From Halovulum marinum (lineage in GTDB: Bacteria > Pseudomonadota > Alphaproteobacteria > Rhodobacterales > Rhodobacteraceae): 64,000 nucleotides of DNA. The notes under the pieces were generated by a model, which ran no database searches, was not told the DNA's origin, and was given only the letters and a program-made list of their open reading frames with translations. The stretch's first letter is position 1; the number at the start of each line of letters is the position of its first letter. Shown here in pieces: positions 26,793 through 35,083 of this stretch. The DNA lies in NCBI RefSeq assembly GCF_009697225.1, contig NZ_WIND01000016.1:29763-93762 (forward strand), read 5' to 3'. A program made the translations under genes and the position numbers.

Positions 26793-29156
26793 ATGTCTTC
26801 CGATGGCCACCGCCACGACCACGATCACGGCCATTCCAGTGATCGAGAGCATTCTCACGGCCACGGCAGCGCCTCCTGTTGCGGTGCCGGCACGGTCGCC
26901 GCTGTCACGGCCCCCGCGCCGGTCAACGGCCGCAGCTTCCAGGTCTCCGGTCTCGACTGCGCCGAGGAGGTTGCGATCCTGAACCGCGTCGTCGGGCCGA
27001 AGGTCGGCGGGCAGGATCATCTTGCCTTCGACGTGATCAACGGGCGGATGACGCTGCTCGACAGCGCCAGGCACCTGACGGACGACGAGGTGGCGCAGTT
27101 GGTCGCCGGCACGGGGATGAGCGCGAAGCCCTGGGATGCCGACAACGCCGCCGAGGACCAGGCGGCGCATCTGGCACGGCAGAAGCTGTTTACCGGGCTC
27201 AGCGGCGGATTCTGGGCGGCCGGGTTCCTCTACCACATCATCGAGACGGGAATGGGGGGCGCGCTCGGGCTTTTCGCAGGGCATGGCGAAGCGCCGATGC
27301 CGATGGCGGAAGCGGGCCTGTTCGCATTGGCGATTCTCTTCGGGGTCTGGCTGGTTGCGCCCAAGGCCTGGTCCTCTGCACGGCGGTTGTCTCCCGACAT
27401 GAACCTGTTGATGGTCGTGGCCGTGGCCGGTGCGATCGGCCTCGGCGAGTTCTTCGAGGCCGCAACGGTGGCGTTCTTCTTCTCGCTCTCGCTCTATCTG
27501 GAGAGCTGGAGCGTCGGCCGCGCGCGCAATGCGGTCTCGGCGCTGCTCGATCTTGCACCGCCTACGGCACGGGTGCTCCGCGAAGATGGCAGCGAGGCCG
27601 ACGTTCCGGCGGCAGAGGTCGCCGTGGACGACCGTTTCATCGTGCGGGGCGGCGACCGCATCCCGCTCGACGGCGAGGTCGTGGACGGGGCCGGCGCCGT
27701 CGATCAGGCGCCGATCACGGGCGAAAGCGCGCTGGTGCCGAAGGAGGCCGGCGACGAGGTCTACGCCGGCACGATCAACGGCGAAGGCACGCTGACGGTG
27801 CGGGCGACCAAGGCTGCGTCGGACACGGTTCTGGCCAAGATCATCCGCATGGTCGGCGACGCCCATTCCAAACGCGCGCCGGTCGAGCAGTGGGTGGCGA
27901 AGTTCGCGCGCGTCTACACGCCGATCGTGATGGTCCTGGCGATCGCCCTCGCGGTCCTGCCGCCGCTGCTGATGGGCGGGGCCTGGGACTACTGGTTCTA
28001 CAATGCGCTTGTGCTTCTGGTCATTGCCTGCCCCTGCGCTTTGGTCATCTCGACACCGGTTTCCATCGTCGCGGCGCTGACCGCCTCGGCACGGGCGGGG
28101 GTGCTGATCAAGGGCGGCGCCTATGTCGAAGCTCCGGGCCGCACCACCGCGCTGGCGATGGACAAGACCGGGACGATCACCATGGGCGAGCCCGAAGTGG
28201 CGGCCGTTCATCCGCTGGGCGGAGCCTCGGCGCGCGATCTGATGACGCTGGCGGCTGGCCTGGAGGCGCGATCCTCGCACCCGCTTGCACGCGCCATCCT
28301 CGCGCGCGCCGAGGCTGACGGCATTGCCCTGTCTGCCGCGGAGGACACCCGAACCGTGCCCGGGCGCGGGCTGGAAGGAAGTGCCGAGGGGCGCGCCATA
28401 TGGCTCGGCTCGGACAGGTTCGCCGCCGAGAAAGGCTTCGGCAATGCCATCCCGGCGGATCTGCGGGACCGGATCGAAAGCGCCGGCAGCACGCTCGTGG
28501 CCGTGGGTGACGATACCGGTGTGACCGGCGTTCTGGAACTGCGCGACCGCATCCGCCCCGACGCCAAGGACATCGTGGCGCGGCTGCACGCGCAGGGTGT
28601 GAAGACCATCGTCATGCTGACCGGCGACAACGAACGTACCGCGCGCGCGGTGGCGGACGAAGTCGGCATCGACGAGGTGCGTGCCGAACTGCTGCCCGAG
28701 GACAAGGTAGCGGCCATCGAAGAGCTGCACGACACCCATACGATGGTCGCAATGATCGGCGACGGCGTGAATGACGCGCCGGCCATGGCGCGGGCGCACT
28801 ACGCCATCGCCATGGGCGCCGTCGGCTCGGATGCGGCCATCGAGACGGCGGACATCGCGCTGATGACCGACGACATCGGCCGCGTGCCCTGGCTGATCGG
28901 CCATTCGCGCCGGACCATGACGATCATCCATCAGAACATCGGCATCTCGCTGGCAACGAAGGCGGTGTTCGTCGGGCTGACCGCGTTCGGCATGGCCTCG
29001 ATGTGGGGTGCGATCGCGGCGGATGTGGGCGTGTCCCTGCTGGTCGTGGCCAATGCGCTCCGGCTGCTCAACGGCCACCGGGCCAAGGCGCCGCCCGCCG
29101 GCGGCGAGCCGGTCGGCAGGCAGATGGCGAAGGGCGCGCTGGCGCATGGTCACTGA
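26793..29156 (+). CDS. Heavy-metal P1B-type ATPase (Zn/Cd/Pb exporter type)
   Basis: A 787-residue export pump. The N-terminus is His/Asp-rich (HRHDHDHGHSSD, HSHGHG, CCGAG), then an HMA-like segment with a single Cys (SGLDCAEEVAIL). Membrane ion site ACPCALVIS is near residue 413, phosphorylation motif DKTGTIT near 456, and GDGVNDAP near 655. CPC with His-rich ends fits Zn/Cd/Pb pumps better than Cu pumps. GAGG (26781-26784) sets the start. The MerR-type promoter just upstream implies induction by a metal ion. A Zn-ribbon gene follows at once. Confidence 0.93.
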   Translation: MSSDGHRHDHDHGHSSDREHSHGHGSASCCGAGTVAAVTAPAPVNGRSFQVSGLDCAEEVAILNRVVGPKVGGQDHLAFDVINGRMTLLDSARHLTDDEVAQLVAGTGMSAKPWDADNAAEDQAAHLARQKLFTGLSGGFWAAGFLYHIIETGMGGALGLFAGHGEAPMPMAEAGLFALAILFGVWLVAPKAWSSARRLSPDMNLLMVVAVAGAIGLGEFFEAATVAFFFSLSLYLESWSVGRARNAVSALLDLAPPTARVLREDGSEADVPAAEVAVDDRFIVRGGDRIPLDGEVVDGAGAVDQAPITGESALVPKEAGDEVYAGTINGEGTLTVRATKAASDTVLAKIIRMVGDAHSKRAPVEQWVAKFARVYTPIVMVLAIALAVLPPLLMGGAWDYWFYNALVLLVIACPCALVISTPVSIVAALTASARAGVLIKGGAYVEAPGRTTALAMDKTGTITMGEPEVAAVHPLGGASARDLMTLAAGLEARSSHPLARAILARAEADGIALSAAEDTRTVPGRGLEGSAEGRAIWLGSDRFAAEKGFGNAIPADLRDRIESAGSTLVAVGDDTGVTGVLELRDRIRPDAKDIVARLHAQGVKTIVMLTGDNERTARAVADEVGIDEVRAELLPEDKVAAIEELHDTHTMVAMIGDGVNDAPAMARAHYAIAMGAVGSDAAIETADIALMTDDIGRVPWLIGHSRRTMTIIHQNIGISLATKAVFVGLTAFGMASMWGAIAADVGVSLLVVANALRLLNGHRAKAPPAGGEPVGRQMAKGALAHGH

Positions 29157-29190
29157 CCTTAAGGAACCCGGAAAGGAGCCGAGAAAGCGC

Positions 29191-29508
29191 ATGAACGCGA
29201 AAGGCAAGATGATGTGTCCGGTCTGCGACGTGCCGTTGAGCATGGCGGAACGGCAGGGCGTCGAGATCGATTTCTGCCCCGACTGCCGCGGTGTCTGGCT
29301 GGACCGGGGCGAGCTCGACAAGATCGTCGAGCGCAGCGCCGACCTGGCGCCGCAGGCACCCGAACCACAACCGCGCCCTTATGACGACGGGCGTTACGGC
29401 GGCGATGGCCGACACGGCGGCAAACACGGCGGCTATGGCAAACACGGCGGCTATGGCAAACACGGCGGCTACCGCCGCAAATCCTGGCTGCAGGAGTTGT
29501 TCGACTGA
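29191..29508 (+). CDS. Small TFIIB-type zinc-ribbon protein
   Basis: A 105-residue protein. Residues 7-45 form a zf-TFIIB domain: MMCPVCDVPLSMAERQGVE, FCPDCRGVWLDRGELDKI. The tail is a His/Gly/Tyr repeat (GGYGKH units) ending SWLQELFD. The four Cys should bind zinc and the His-rich tail could bind more. It lies 34 bases after the ATPase and is likely cotranscribed. An in-frame ATG at 29146 inside the ATPase end would add 15 residues; I prefer 29191, which has GGAG upstream. Confidence 0.8.
   Translation: MNAKGKMMCPVCDVPLSMAERQGVEIDFCPDCRGVWLDRGELDKIVERSADLAPQAPEPQPRPYDDGRYGGDGRHGGKHGGYGKHGGYGKHGGYRRKSWLQELFD
29419..29475 (+). repeat. 18-bp coding tandem repeat in the zinc-ribbon gene
   Basis: About three copies of an 18-base unit encoding KHGGYG lie back to back. 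The copies are nearly identical in DNA, so repeat number could vary by slippage while the frame is kept. Confidence 0.7.
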
Positions 29509-29606
29509 GGACGGGGCAGGGGCGGCGTCCGCGACGGGACGGCGGGTTGCATCTCCGTCGCGGAGCGCCAGATCGAGGACATCCTTGCCCTGGTCAGGCG
29601 TGACGA

Positions 29607-30356
29607 TCAGGCAAAGCGACGGCGCAGCGCGACGTTGACGGCTTCGATCGCGATCACCATGACGACAACCGCAATCGTGACGCTGGCCGCCTTGTCATAC
29701 TGGAATGACCGCACATAGGTCTGGATGTAGAAGCCGATCCCGCCCGCGCCGACGATGCCGAGGATCAGCGACTCGCGCAGGTTCAACTCGAACCGGAAGA
29801 TCGTGTCGCGGGCGACGACCGGTGCCATCTGCGGCCAGATGGCATGTCTGAGTCGCGCAAGCGGGCCGGCGCCCGCACTTTCCAGCGCGGCGATGGGCGC
29901 ACGCGACACGCCGTCGATCGCCTCGGCGTAAAACTTGGCGAGCATTCCGGTTGCATGAAACGCGATCGCGATGATCCCCGGCAGCGGCCCGAGTCCGACC
30001 GCACCGACCATGAGCATGGCCACGAGGATCAGCGGGATCGCGCGGACGAAGGCAAGCAGCGTTCGGACCGGTCGAAACAGCGCGGGCGCGACCATCGTCT
30101 CGGAGGCGAGAATGCCCAGAGGGACCGACAGGACCACCGCGCCCACGGACCCGAGGATCGCGATCCTCAGCGTTTCTGCGCTGCCCTTCACGATCTCGCG
30201 CATTACGGTCGGGTCCGGCGGGAACATCCGTCCGAGGAAATCGGCGATCCGGGGACCTGCCGACACGAGTCGGGACAACTCGACATCGGTGGTGACAAGG
30301 GACCAGAGGATTGCGCCCGCGATGACGGCGTTTGCGGCAAACCCGCCGAGCCGCAT
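29607..30356 (-). CDS. PhnE-type ABC transporter permease
   Basis: A 249-residue inner-membrane permease with about six helices and the coupling-loop motif of binding-protein-dependent permeases (EAIDGVSRAPIAALESAGAG). It belongs to the phosphonate-transporter permease group by sequence pattern (LILGIVGAGGIGFYI, YVRSFQYDKAASVTI). Last gene of a four-gene operon; its ATG overlaps the ATPase stop (TGATG). The group name does not prove a phosphonate substrate, and the MntR-like regulator points to a metal. Confidence 0.85.
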   Translation of the reverse strand: MRLGGFAANAVIAGAILWSLVTTDVELSRLVSAGPRIADFLGRMFPPDPTVMREIVKGSAETLRIAILGSVGAVVLSVPLGILASETMVAPALFRPVRTLLAFVRAIPLILVAMLMVGAVGLGPLPGIIAIAFHATGMLAKFYAEAIDGVSRAPIAALESAGAGPLARLRHAIWPQMAPVVARDTIFRFELNLRESLILGIVGAGGIGFYIQTYVRSFQYDKAASVTIAVVVMVIAIEAVNVALRRRFA

Positions 30357-31138
30357 CAGCGCACCGCTCTCAGACCGATACCCGACATCGGCCCCGCGTC
30401 GCGGTAAAGATCCGCGGTCGCGTCTTCATCCAGTTCGGACGTCGGCACGTCAAAGACGATCCGTCCGTTGCGCATGCCGATGATACGCTGCGCGAAACGC
30501 CGCGCCAGATCGGGCTGGTGCGAGGAAAACAGCGCCGTCGCCCCGCGCATCCGTGCTGCCCCGGTCAGCAGCGAAAGTATCTCGCCGGCGCGGGCGGGGT
30601 CGAGATTGCTCACCGGCTCGTCGGCGAGAATCAGACGCGGTTCCTGCGCCAGACACCGCGCGATCGCCACGCGCTGCCGCTGTCCGCCGCTGAGGCTGTC
30701 GACCCGGCGTTCGGCGAGATCGGCAATGCCGCAATCGGCGAGTGCAGCGCGCACAACCGTCATGTCGTGCGCACTGGCCTGTCCCGACAGGGCGCGCAGC
30801 GGTGGCATACGGCCCAGGCGCCCGTTCAGCACGTTGCGCAGTACCGTGGACCGTTCGACCAGGGCGAATTCCTGGAATACGAATCCGGTGTCGGGTCGGC
30901 AGGGACGCGGCGGCGCCCGGTCGGGGTAGAATGCCGTGCCCAGAACCGACACGCGCCCGCGCCAGCCCTGAAGCCTGCCATCGAGAAGCGCCAGCAGCGT
31001 CGTCTTTCCCGCCCCCGAGGGGCCGAGCAATGCCACGCTCTCGCCCGAGGGGATCGACAGCGAAACGCGCTCGAGCGCCGGCAGCGCCGCGCCGGGATGC
31101 GCAAAGCTCAGATCGTCGATCCGAGCGGCGGCGCTCAT
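30356..31138 (-). CDS. PhnC-type ABC transporter ATPase
   Basis: A 260-residue cytosolic ATPase. Walker A GPSGAGKTTLL (about residues 39-49), Q-loop FVFQEFALVER, signature LSGGQRQRVAIARCL, Walker B LILADEPVSNLD and switch His SSHQPDL are all intact. It powers the adjacent PhnE-type permease. Its start overlaps the end of the binding-protein gene by 4 bases. All key residues are present, so it should be active. Confidence 0.9.
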   Translation of the reverse strand: MSAAARIDDLSFAHPGAALPALERVSLSIPSGESVALLGPSGAGKTTLLALLDGRLQGWRGRVSVLGTAFYPDRAPPRPCRPDTGFVFQEFALVERSTVLRNVLNGRLGRMPPLRALSGQASAHDMTVVRAALADCGIADLAERRVDSLSGGQRQRVAIARCLAQEPRLILADEPVSNLDPARAGEILSLLTGAARMRGATALFSSHQPDLARRFAQRIIGMRNGRIVFDVPTSELDEDATADLYRDAGPMSGIGLRAVR

Positions 31139-32010
31139 CGCAGCAGGCCGCTTTGACGGGCCATTTCGCGCACGCCGTCGTATGCGGCGGCATCGGCTGT
31201 GACATAGCCATCGGGCCCGTAGAGATAGCTCAGCTTGTCGCGGTTTTCCGGCGCGTTGAGCTGCAACATCGCAGCGACGAACCGATCCTGCAGACCAGCG
31301 TCCAGCCCGGGTCGTGCGATCACCAGATGGCTCGGGATCGGCACGCTTTCCGCGATCCAGGTCACCTCGGCCTGTTGCACCGGTGTCAGCAGCAGGTCGG
31401 CGTACTGGCTGGCGCCCGCAGCGTCGACCAGACCCTCGGCCATGGCTTGCATCGCCTGCTGATAGCCGCCTGCGAAGAAGACGCGGCCAAAGAAGGTCTC
31501 CGCCGCGCCGGGGCCTTCGATCAGCCCCGCCTTCACGAATTCGGCCAGCGGGTAGAGATAGCCGGATTCCGATATCGGGTCGGCAAAGGCGATGTCCTTG
31601 CCCCGCAGGTCTGCAAGCGACCGAATGCCGCTGTCGCGCCGGACAAAGATGCGCCCCGTGTAGCTTGGCGCGCCGCGGTATACCTCGGACAGCAGCGGCA
31701 CGGCGCCGATCTCTGCCTCGGCCAGAACGAAGGGCAGCGCGCCCATGAAGGAGATATCCGCGTCGCCGTTTCTCAAGGCTTCGACCGCGGCGGCGTGGTC
31801 GATGGTGACGAACCCCTCGACCGGAACCCCGATCTGCTCGGCCAGCCAGCCGGTGATGGCCTCGATATCGCCGAGCAGCTTCTCGGGATTCTCCTGCGGG
31901 ATGAAGGCGAGCCGCAACCTGTCAGCCTGCGCGGCCAGCGGGGTGCCCAAGGACAGCGCAGTCGCACCGGCCAGCGCCAGAACCGTTCTGCGGGTCGGGT
32001 GAAACTGCAT
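31135..32010 (-). CDS. PhnD-type periplasmic substrate-binding protein
   Basis: A 291-residue binding protein of the phosphate/phosphite/phosphonate (PhnD-like) group. The signal peptide has a twin-Arg-like start (TRRTVLALAGATALS) and ends AAQA. Conserved parts: LAFIPQENPEKLLGDIEAIT, DISFMGALPFVLAE, DLRGKDIAFADPISESGYLYP. Coupled to both neighbours (TGATG and ATGA overlaps). A peroxidase-like heme protein is encoded first in the operon and an MntR-like repressor is divergent, so the ligand may be a metal complex or an oxyanion rather than a phosphonate. Confidence 0.85.
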   Translation of the reverse strand: MQFHPTRRTVLALAGATALSLGTPLAAQADRLRLAFIPQENPEKLLGDIEAITGWLAEQIGVPVEGFVTIDHAAAVEALRNGDADISFMGALPFVLAEAEIGAVPLLSEVYRGAPSYTGRIFVRRDSGIRSLADLRGKDIAFADPISESGYLYPLAEFVKAGLIEGPGAAETFFGRVFFAGGYQQAMQAMAEGLVDAAGASQYADLLLTPVQQAEVTWIAESVPIPSHLVIARPGLDAGLQDRFVAAMLQLNAPENRDKLSYLYGPDGYVTADAAAYDGVREMARQSGLLR

Positions 32011-33890
32011 CAGAAAGCCCTCTCGGCAATCGCGTCGGCCTCTGACTTGAACGCGCTCCAGCTTTCCCCGGCGGCCGCCCAGTCGCTGTCACGCACGGCT
32101 GCGCCTACCTCGGCCAGACGTTCGGCCAGTGCGTAGACTTCGGGTCGCGCAGGCAGATTGGACATGGTGCTGGCGTCGGCCGAGAGGTCTGCGGCCACAG
32201 TGTCGGTCAGGAGCAGGATGTGCTCCGCGTCCTTTCGCGGCAGCAGCGTGTCGATTGTCGATGCGAATGTCGTCAGCTCGGAGAATGCCAGCCGGAAGGC
32301 GGTGTTTTCGGCGTCGAATGCCTCATAGGGCTCGTCCGCCGCGCCCACGGCCTCGAGATAGGCGGTCAGGTCGGATCGGTCCGCCTCGGTCAGCCCGAGC
32401 GATTTGGTCTCGTCGAACCAGTCCACGACAGCGGCCAGGGTCGGCAGCGATCCGTCATGGAAATAGGGCGCGGTATAGGCGGTGCCGAGCAGCGTTGGCG
32501 TGTCCAGCGCACCGGCGCGGGCACCTTCATAGGCTTGCGCGACGGAGCCGATGTCGTGGGCCTGCCGGTCGAGGAAGTTCGCGTCCGGAACGTGGCAAGT
32601 GGCGCACGAGCGCTCGCCGAGCCCGGCGAAGGGCCGGTTGAAGATCGCCTCGCCGCGCTGCGCTGCCTCGGGGGCCGCCTCGGTCAAGCCGCCGTCAGGT
32701 GCCAGCATGGAGTTGGGCAGAAAATCGAACTCGAGCATGTAGGCGACCAGCGCGTCCAGCATGAACGGCGTCGGCTCAGCCCCTCCGAACTCGTTGACGA
32801 TCACGTTGCGGGTGAAGTCGCGCAGGGAGGCGAACCGGCCGTCGCGGCCATAGGGCCCGGTGAAACGCAGACCGCGCAGGCTCGGAATGTCCAGCGGGTC
32901 GTCCCGCCGGTCGTTGAAGATCGGGTTGAAGAAGGCACCGTCGACGTCGATCGCGCCGGGCTGATGGCTGGCACCCGGAATGAAGAGCCGCTGGTTGACG
33001 TCGGAACGGTTGTGACAGGTCGAGCAGGCGAGTCCGACATCGCGCGCCGGGTTACCGAAAATCTGCGCACTGTCGAACAGCATGTCGCCATAGGCCACCA
33101 GCGGCAGGTCGGTCTCGTCGATGCCCTGCTCCTCGAAATTGAGGACGAGCCGCGGCAGCGGGTCCTGATCGAAGATGTCCGAGCCCGGCGGCAGGCTCGG
33201 CGGCACGTCGATGGCGCGCCCGCCGAGTACTGCGGTTTCGGGCAGGGCGCTCAGCATCTGACGCGGAGCGAAGCTGTCCAGAAGGTAATTCTCCGCGAGG
33301 TAGTCGTCGATGACCGCGCGCGCGGCCTCCATCGCGTCTCGGTCAACGGATGTGGACCCCGCGCCGAGAACGCCCGCGGAGCCCGTACTGCTGTTCAATT
33401 CCAGCCAGGCAAGGCCGATTCGCCTTGCGGCGTCCGGCTCGGCCGCGGCAATGCCGTCCGCGAACGCGCGATAGAGTTCCCGAGCTGTTCGCACGGCCTG
33501 CTGCGCCCGCGCCGGGTCGTCGGCCGCGACGGCCCGGTCCAGTTCCTCCACGATCCTGAGCGCGATGAGCCGCGTTGCCTCGGCAAAGACGGCCTGGCGG
33601 TCTTCGCCTTCGATCGCCGCCAGAAGCCGGGCAGGATCGACGTCGCTTTCGCGATCCAGCCATGCCATCGCGCCGACCGGGAACTCCGAACCCCGGTAGG
33701 GTTCCGTCCAGGCAGTCCGGATCCCGTCGCCGGGCAGTGGCGAGAGATTGCCAAGAAACAGTGTCAGCCGGTAGGCCGCCGCCTCGGGAAGCCAGGGGGC
33801 TTCCTTGGCGGGGGTCGCGGCGACAGGTCCGGACAGGACGAGCGCACACGCGAACGTGGCAAGCAGCACTCCCGGGAAATTTCGTTTCAC
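32010..33890 (-). CDS. Di-heme cytochrome c peroxidase-like protein
   Basis: A 626-residue exported protein. The signal peptide ends PVAA. The N-terminal about 250 residues are helical and not recognised. The centre resembles bacterial di-heme peroxidase/MauG: heme motifs CSTCH (about residue 287) and CATCH (about 428), with PSLRGLRFTGPYGRDGRFASL and APYFHDGSLPTLAAVVDWF between and after. A C-terminal extension of about 120 residues is extra; usual CcpA is near 340 residues. Start is GTG 33890 with GAGGG upstream. First gene of the MntR-linked operon; its promoter carries the dyad at 33909-33928. Confidence 0.82.
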   Translation of the reverse strand: MKRNFPGVLLATFACALVLSGPVAATPAKEAPWLPEAAAYRLTLFLGNLSPLPGDGIRTAWTEPYRGSEFPVGAMAWLDRESDVDPARLLAAIEGEDRQAVFAEATRLIALRIVEELDRAVAADDPARAQQAVRTARELYRAFADGIAAAEPDAARRIGLAWLELNSSTGSAGVLGAGSTSVDRDAMEAARAVIDDYLAENYLLDSFAPRQMLSALPETAVLGGRAIDVPPSLPPGSDIFDQDPLPRLVLNFEEQGIDETDLPLVAYGDMLFDSAQIFGNPARDVGLACSTCHNRSDVNQRLFIPGASHQPGAIDVDGAFFNPIFNDRRDDPLDIPSLRGLRFTGPYGRDGRFASLRDFTRNVIVNEFGGAEPTPFMLDALVAYMLEFDFLPNSMLAPDGGLTEAAPEAAQRGEAIFNRPFAGLGERSCATCHVPDANFLDRQAHDIGSVAQAYEGARAGALDTPTLLGTAYTAPYFHDGSLPTLAAVVDWFDETKSLGLTEADRSDLTAYLEAVGAADEPYEAFDAENTAFRLAFSELTTFASTIDTLLPRKDAEHILLLTDTVAADLSADASTMSNLPARPEVYALAERLAEVGAAVRDSDWAAAGESWSAFKSEADAIAERAF

Positions 33891-33908
33891 CTCGGCCCTC
33901 GGATTCTG

Positions 33909-33928
33909 AAATTAGACATGGCTAATTT
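33909..33928. promoter_or_regulatory. Predicted MntR/DtxR-family operator
   Basis: AAATTAG-ACATGG-CTAATTT is a perfect 7-bp dyad with a 6-base centre. It resembles DtxR-family sites (TTAG...CTAA). It sits between the divergent mntR-like gene and the peroxidase-transporter operon and overlaps the -10 and start region of the leftward promoter, a position suited to repression. Confidence 0.7.
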
Positions 33929-33955
33929 ATCTACCCGTGGCAAACAAGTTGTCAA
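33927..33955 (-). promoter_or_regulatory. Predicted promoter of the peroxidase-transporter operon
   Basis: Read leftward: TTGACA (33955-33950), a 17-base spacer, then AGATAA (33932-33927), about 37 bases before the GTG start. The -35 is a perfect consensus. The dyad 33909-33928 begins at the -10, so binding should block transcription. Confidence 0.65.
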
Positions 33956-33983
33956 TCCCGCTGTTTCGCTGCAAAGTCCGGGT

Positions 33984-34454
33984 ATGACAAAGCTGCAATC
34001 ACATGAGCGTGAACCGCTCGAAACTGTCGACAGGGCGCCCGAGGCGCAGGCCGAAGGGTTTGCGACCGTGCGTCATGCACATGAGAGCGAAATGGCGGAG
34101 GATTACGTCGAGCTGATCGCGGAGTTGATCGAGACGCGGGGCGAGGCCAGACCGGTCGAAATCGCCGAGCGGCTTGGCGTAAAGCCGCCGACCGTGACCA
34201 AGAACATCTCGCGGCTCAAGACGGCTGGACTGGTCCGGCGGGAACCTTATCGCGCCATATTCCTCACCGATGCAGGGCAGGATCTTGCGGAGACCTGTCG
34301 ACGGCGCCACAGGATCGTCGTCGCATTCCTCCTGAGCCTCGGGATCGACGAAGAGACCGCAGAGCGCGATGCGGAAGGGATCGAGCATCACGTCAGCGAA
34401 ACCACGCTGGAGGCTTTCGAGAAGGCGCTCAAGCCACACCGGCGCTACAAGTAG
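33984..34454 (+). CDS. mntR: MntR-type manganese-responsive regulator (DtxR family)
   Basis: A 156-residue metal-dependent repressor. After a variable N-terminus the winged helix is clear (DYVELIAELIETRGEARPVEIAERLGVKPPTVTKNISRLKTAGLV), then the dimer/metal domain (RRRHRIVVAFLLSLGIDEETAERDAEGIEHHVSETTLEAFEK) with the His/Glu ligands of proteobacterial MntR; there is no SH3-like domain. The start at 33984 is the best choice; an in-frame ATG at 33918 falls inside the operator. Divergent from the peroxidase-transporter operon, which it probably represses when Mn (or Fe) is ample. Confidence 0.88.
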   Translation: MTKLQSHEREPLETVDRAPEAQAEGFATVRHAHESEMAEDYVELIAELIETRGEARPVEIAERLGVKPPTVTKNISRLKTAGLVRREPYRAIFLTDAGQDLAETCRRRHRIVVAFLLSLGIDEETAERDAEGIEHHVSETTLEAFEKALKPHRRYK

Positions 34455-34997
34455 CGAAGCATCTCGCTTTTGCGAGAGGCTGGTCGAGGGGCCGGACAGC
34501 TTGGGCGATCGTCACGATCCTGCATGGCGGCCGCGTAAATGGCAAAGGCGCTCAGGGCGAGTGTCCGACCCGTTTCACGATCTGGCTTCGCTGCTGTCAG
34601 GCGCAACTCGTCGGCCCGGGGCCTCGGGCGCCGACGATTAGACCCGCACGACGTGCCCGCAGCGAAGCGGTCCACCGTTTGGCCCAGTTTGCCCGCCGAT
34701 CGGGGGACCGGGAGATGGCCGGGAAGCGAGAGAAGCCGGAAGACCGTCATGACACTGCGGCAGGCTGAAGTGCTGCGGGGGCAGGGCTTGAGCGTTGCCG
34801 AAGCGGTGCGCCAGTTCGGTGTGACGCAGCAGACCTGCTACCGGCGCCGTGAGAAGGGCGGGTTGAGTTGGGATCCGCTGAAGCGACTGAAAGTGGTTCC
34901 GCAATGGCCGGTCTGTGCAGGCCGCCGCAATAGCATGCCGTGGCACTATCAAGTACCCGAAGTGGTCGCCGGAACGTGATTCGGTAGCGCGTGAAAG
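34455..34997. other. Gene-poor stretch with an insertion-sequence relic
   Basis: Between the mntR stop and the tRNA fragment the only coding signal is the truncated IS3-type orfA relic at 34749. The rest shows no supported gene, terminator or RNA. Confidence 0.5.
34749..34900 (+). pseudogene. Truncated IS3-family orfA relic
   Basis: The frame from ATG 34749 reads MTLRQAEVLRGQGLSVAEAV, then RQFGVTQQTCYRRREKGGLS, close to the helix-turn-helix of IS3-type orfA proteins (usually ...QTYYRWRKEYGG). Similarity fades after about 45 residues (DPLKRLK) and no orfB follows. It is therefore a decayed fragment, different from the IS3 copy at 35066-36375. Confidence 0.65.
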
Positions 34998-35043
34998 TGG
35001 TGCCGGTGATAGGACTCGAACCTACGACCCCATCATTACGAGT
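34998..35043 (-). pseudogene. 3' half of tRNA-Thr(CGT), attachment-site remnant
   Basis: Read on the minus strand, this 46-base piece gives anticodon loop CTCGTAA, stem TGATG, variable GGGTC, T arm GTAGG-TTCGAGT-CCTAT, acceptor CACCGGC and ACCA. The 5' half is absent: the bases before the loop (GAAAA) do not pair. The matching 5' half is at 41084-41122. The shared core CGTAAT is at 35035-35040. Read as one end of an integrated element. Confidence 0.75.
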
Positions 35044-35083
35044 TTTCCGAAATTCACAGGCCGTATGACCTGCCACTGAACTT

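Noticed and set aside
26646..29321. 891-codon minus-strand frame opposite the metal ATPase
   Set aside because: It mirrors the ATPase codons, is rich in His/Arg/Gln shadow residues and has no domain or ribosome site.
29419..29475. CRISPR-like short repeats
   Set aside because: The 18-bp units are contiguous without spacers and encode KHGGYG in frame.
29607..31138. Firm annotation as phosphonate transporter
   Set aside because: No phosphonate-degradation genes are near and the regulator is MntR-like, so only the structural family is stated.
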